A stretch of DNA of 5,164 bases, taken from positions 1 through 5,164 of the forward strand of contig NIUZ01000171.1 of NCBI GenBank assembly GCA_002254285.1, read 5' to 3'. The notes under the pieces were generated by a model. It saw only the letters and a program-made list of their open reading frames with translations, did no database searches and had not been told where the DNA came from. Positions 4,729 through 5,164 of this stretch are shown here, piece by piece (the first letter of the stretch is position 1; each line of letters opens with the position of its first letter). The translations under genes and the position numbers were made by a program. The stretch is from Bacteroidetes bacterium 4572_112. GTDB lineage: Bacteria; Bacteroidota; Bacteroidia; Bacteroidales; UBA1556.

Positions 4729-5164
4729 TTATAAAGGATCAGCAGTAATCTTATACTCCATATTAATTTCAATGGTAATATCCTTAGTAACAGTTTCTTT
4801 TGTGGTTACTTCTGTCCTTAATTTATACTTATCGGCCTTAATATATTTATCAAGTTTGCTATTAGTAGTTGTTAAATTTATGGAGTTTGTATTAGCATCA
4901 ATATTATCTTTACCTGCAAGTTCAATTTCGTCAGAGTCATCGGTAGAGATGTATATATGAATAGATTTTAAGAAGCTAAAAGTTTTATCAGCAGGATCTT
5001 TAATCCTCATATTTAAAGAAGTAAGAAGTACATCTTTAATTAAATCTACACTGGTGTTGTTTTTGCTCATTTCCTCCTCAGAGCCGGTAGTAATATCAGG
5101 AGTGGGTATTTCGAATGGCAGAGCAACCGGAATACTTGTTTCTACAACTATTTCAGTTGTATTA
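4729..5164 (-). CDS. Hypothetical protein, 5' partial, likely envelope-type
   Basis: The frame is open from the right edge of the window down to a TAA at 4729-4731, so at least 144 residues are coded and the true start is outside. An internal Met at 5070 should not be taken as the start, because the 31 codons before it read on without a stop and have similar composition (Thr, Glu, Pro, Ile rich). The visible part has a low-complexity stretch with TTGSEEE just before that Met, then a likely beta-rich domain with FSFLKSIHIYIST, DEIELAGKDNI and DKYIKADKYKLRTEVTTKET segments. I recall similar unnamed Bacteroidota proteins with an FLKSIxIYIS motif, often lipoproteins, but cannot name a family. A signal sequence cannot be judged. 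No function is assigned. Confidence 0.7.
   Translation of the reverse strand, partial: NTTEIVVETSIPVALPFEIPTPDITTGSEEEMSKNNTSVDLIKDVLLTSLNMRIKDPADKTFSFLKSIHIYISTDDSDEIELAGKDNIDANTNSINLTTTNSKLDKYIKADKYKLRTEVTTKETVTKDITIEINMEYKITADPL

Noticed and set aside
4715..4960. Plus-strand frame of 81 codons with hydrophobic product
   Set aside because: It is antisense to the right-edge gene; the apparent membrane-like composition comes from reading a Thr/Lys/Asp-rich gene backwards.

Overview
The window looks like chromosomal DNA from a member of the Bacteroidota. This is inferred from AT-rich sequence, genes without clear Shine-Dalgarno sites, a promoter matching the Bacteroidetes pattern (TTTG, 19 nt, TAnnTTTG) in front of rpsP, an S16 protein with the long Ala/Glu/Lys-rich tail typical of the phylum, and a CotH-type lipoprotein next to a small outer-membrane barrel. 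No rRNA, tRNA, insertion sequence or true CRISPR array is visible.

Layout. Positions 1-480 hold no gene but carry dispersed repeats: a T13 tract, two copies of a GC-rich 20-bp palindrome and a pair of 36-bp repeats. rpsP lies on the minus strand (538-1104) with its own promoter, a nested 5' leader hairpin and a terminator, so it appears to be a single-gene unit. The divergent spacer 1105-1548 ends in an array of degenerate 8-bp units. On the plus strand follow a QueG/reductive-dehalogenase-like double [4Fe-4S] protein (1549-2553) with a terminator that includes its stop codon, then a two-gene unit made of an 8-stranded-type outer-membrane barrel protein (2613-3221) overlapping by 20 bp a CotH-family lipoprotein (3202-4293). 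The CotH frame is cut short by an apparent one-base deletion; its missing C-terminus is readable in the -1 frame to 4355. From 4356 to 4728 there is a structured non-coding block: two 90-bp direct repeats (about 88% identical), each with a 7-bp hairpin, flanking a pair of 15-bp hairpin repeats. At the right edge a minus-strand gene (4729-5164) for an unrecognised protein enters the window, its start lying outside.

How the parts fit. rpsP is housekeeping. The barrel and CotH genes are probably co-translated and both envelope-directed, so they may work together at the outer membrane. The QueG-like gene is separated from them by a terminator and looks independent. The strongest observations are the CotH frameshift, the structured repeat block after it, the octamer array, the rpsP leader hairpin and the unusual sequence features of the QueG-like protein. 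No complete new defence or mobile system is evident.
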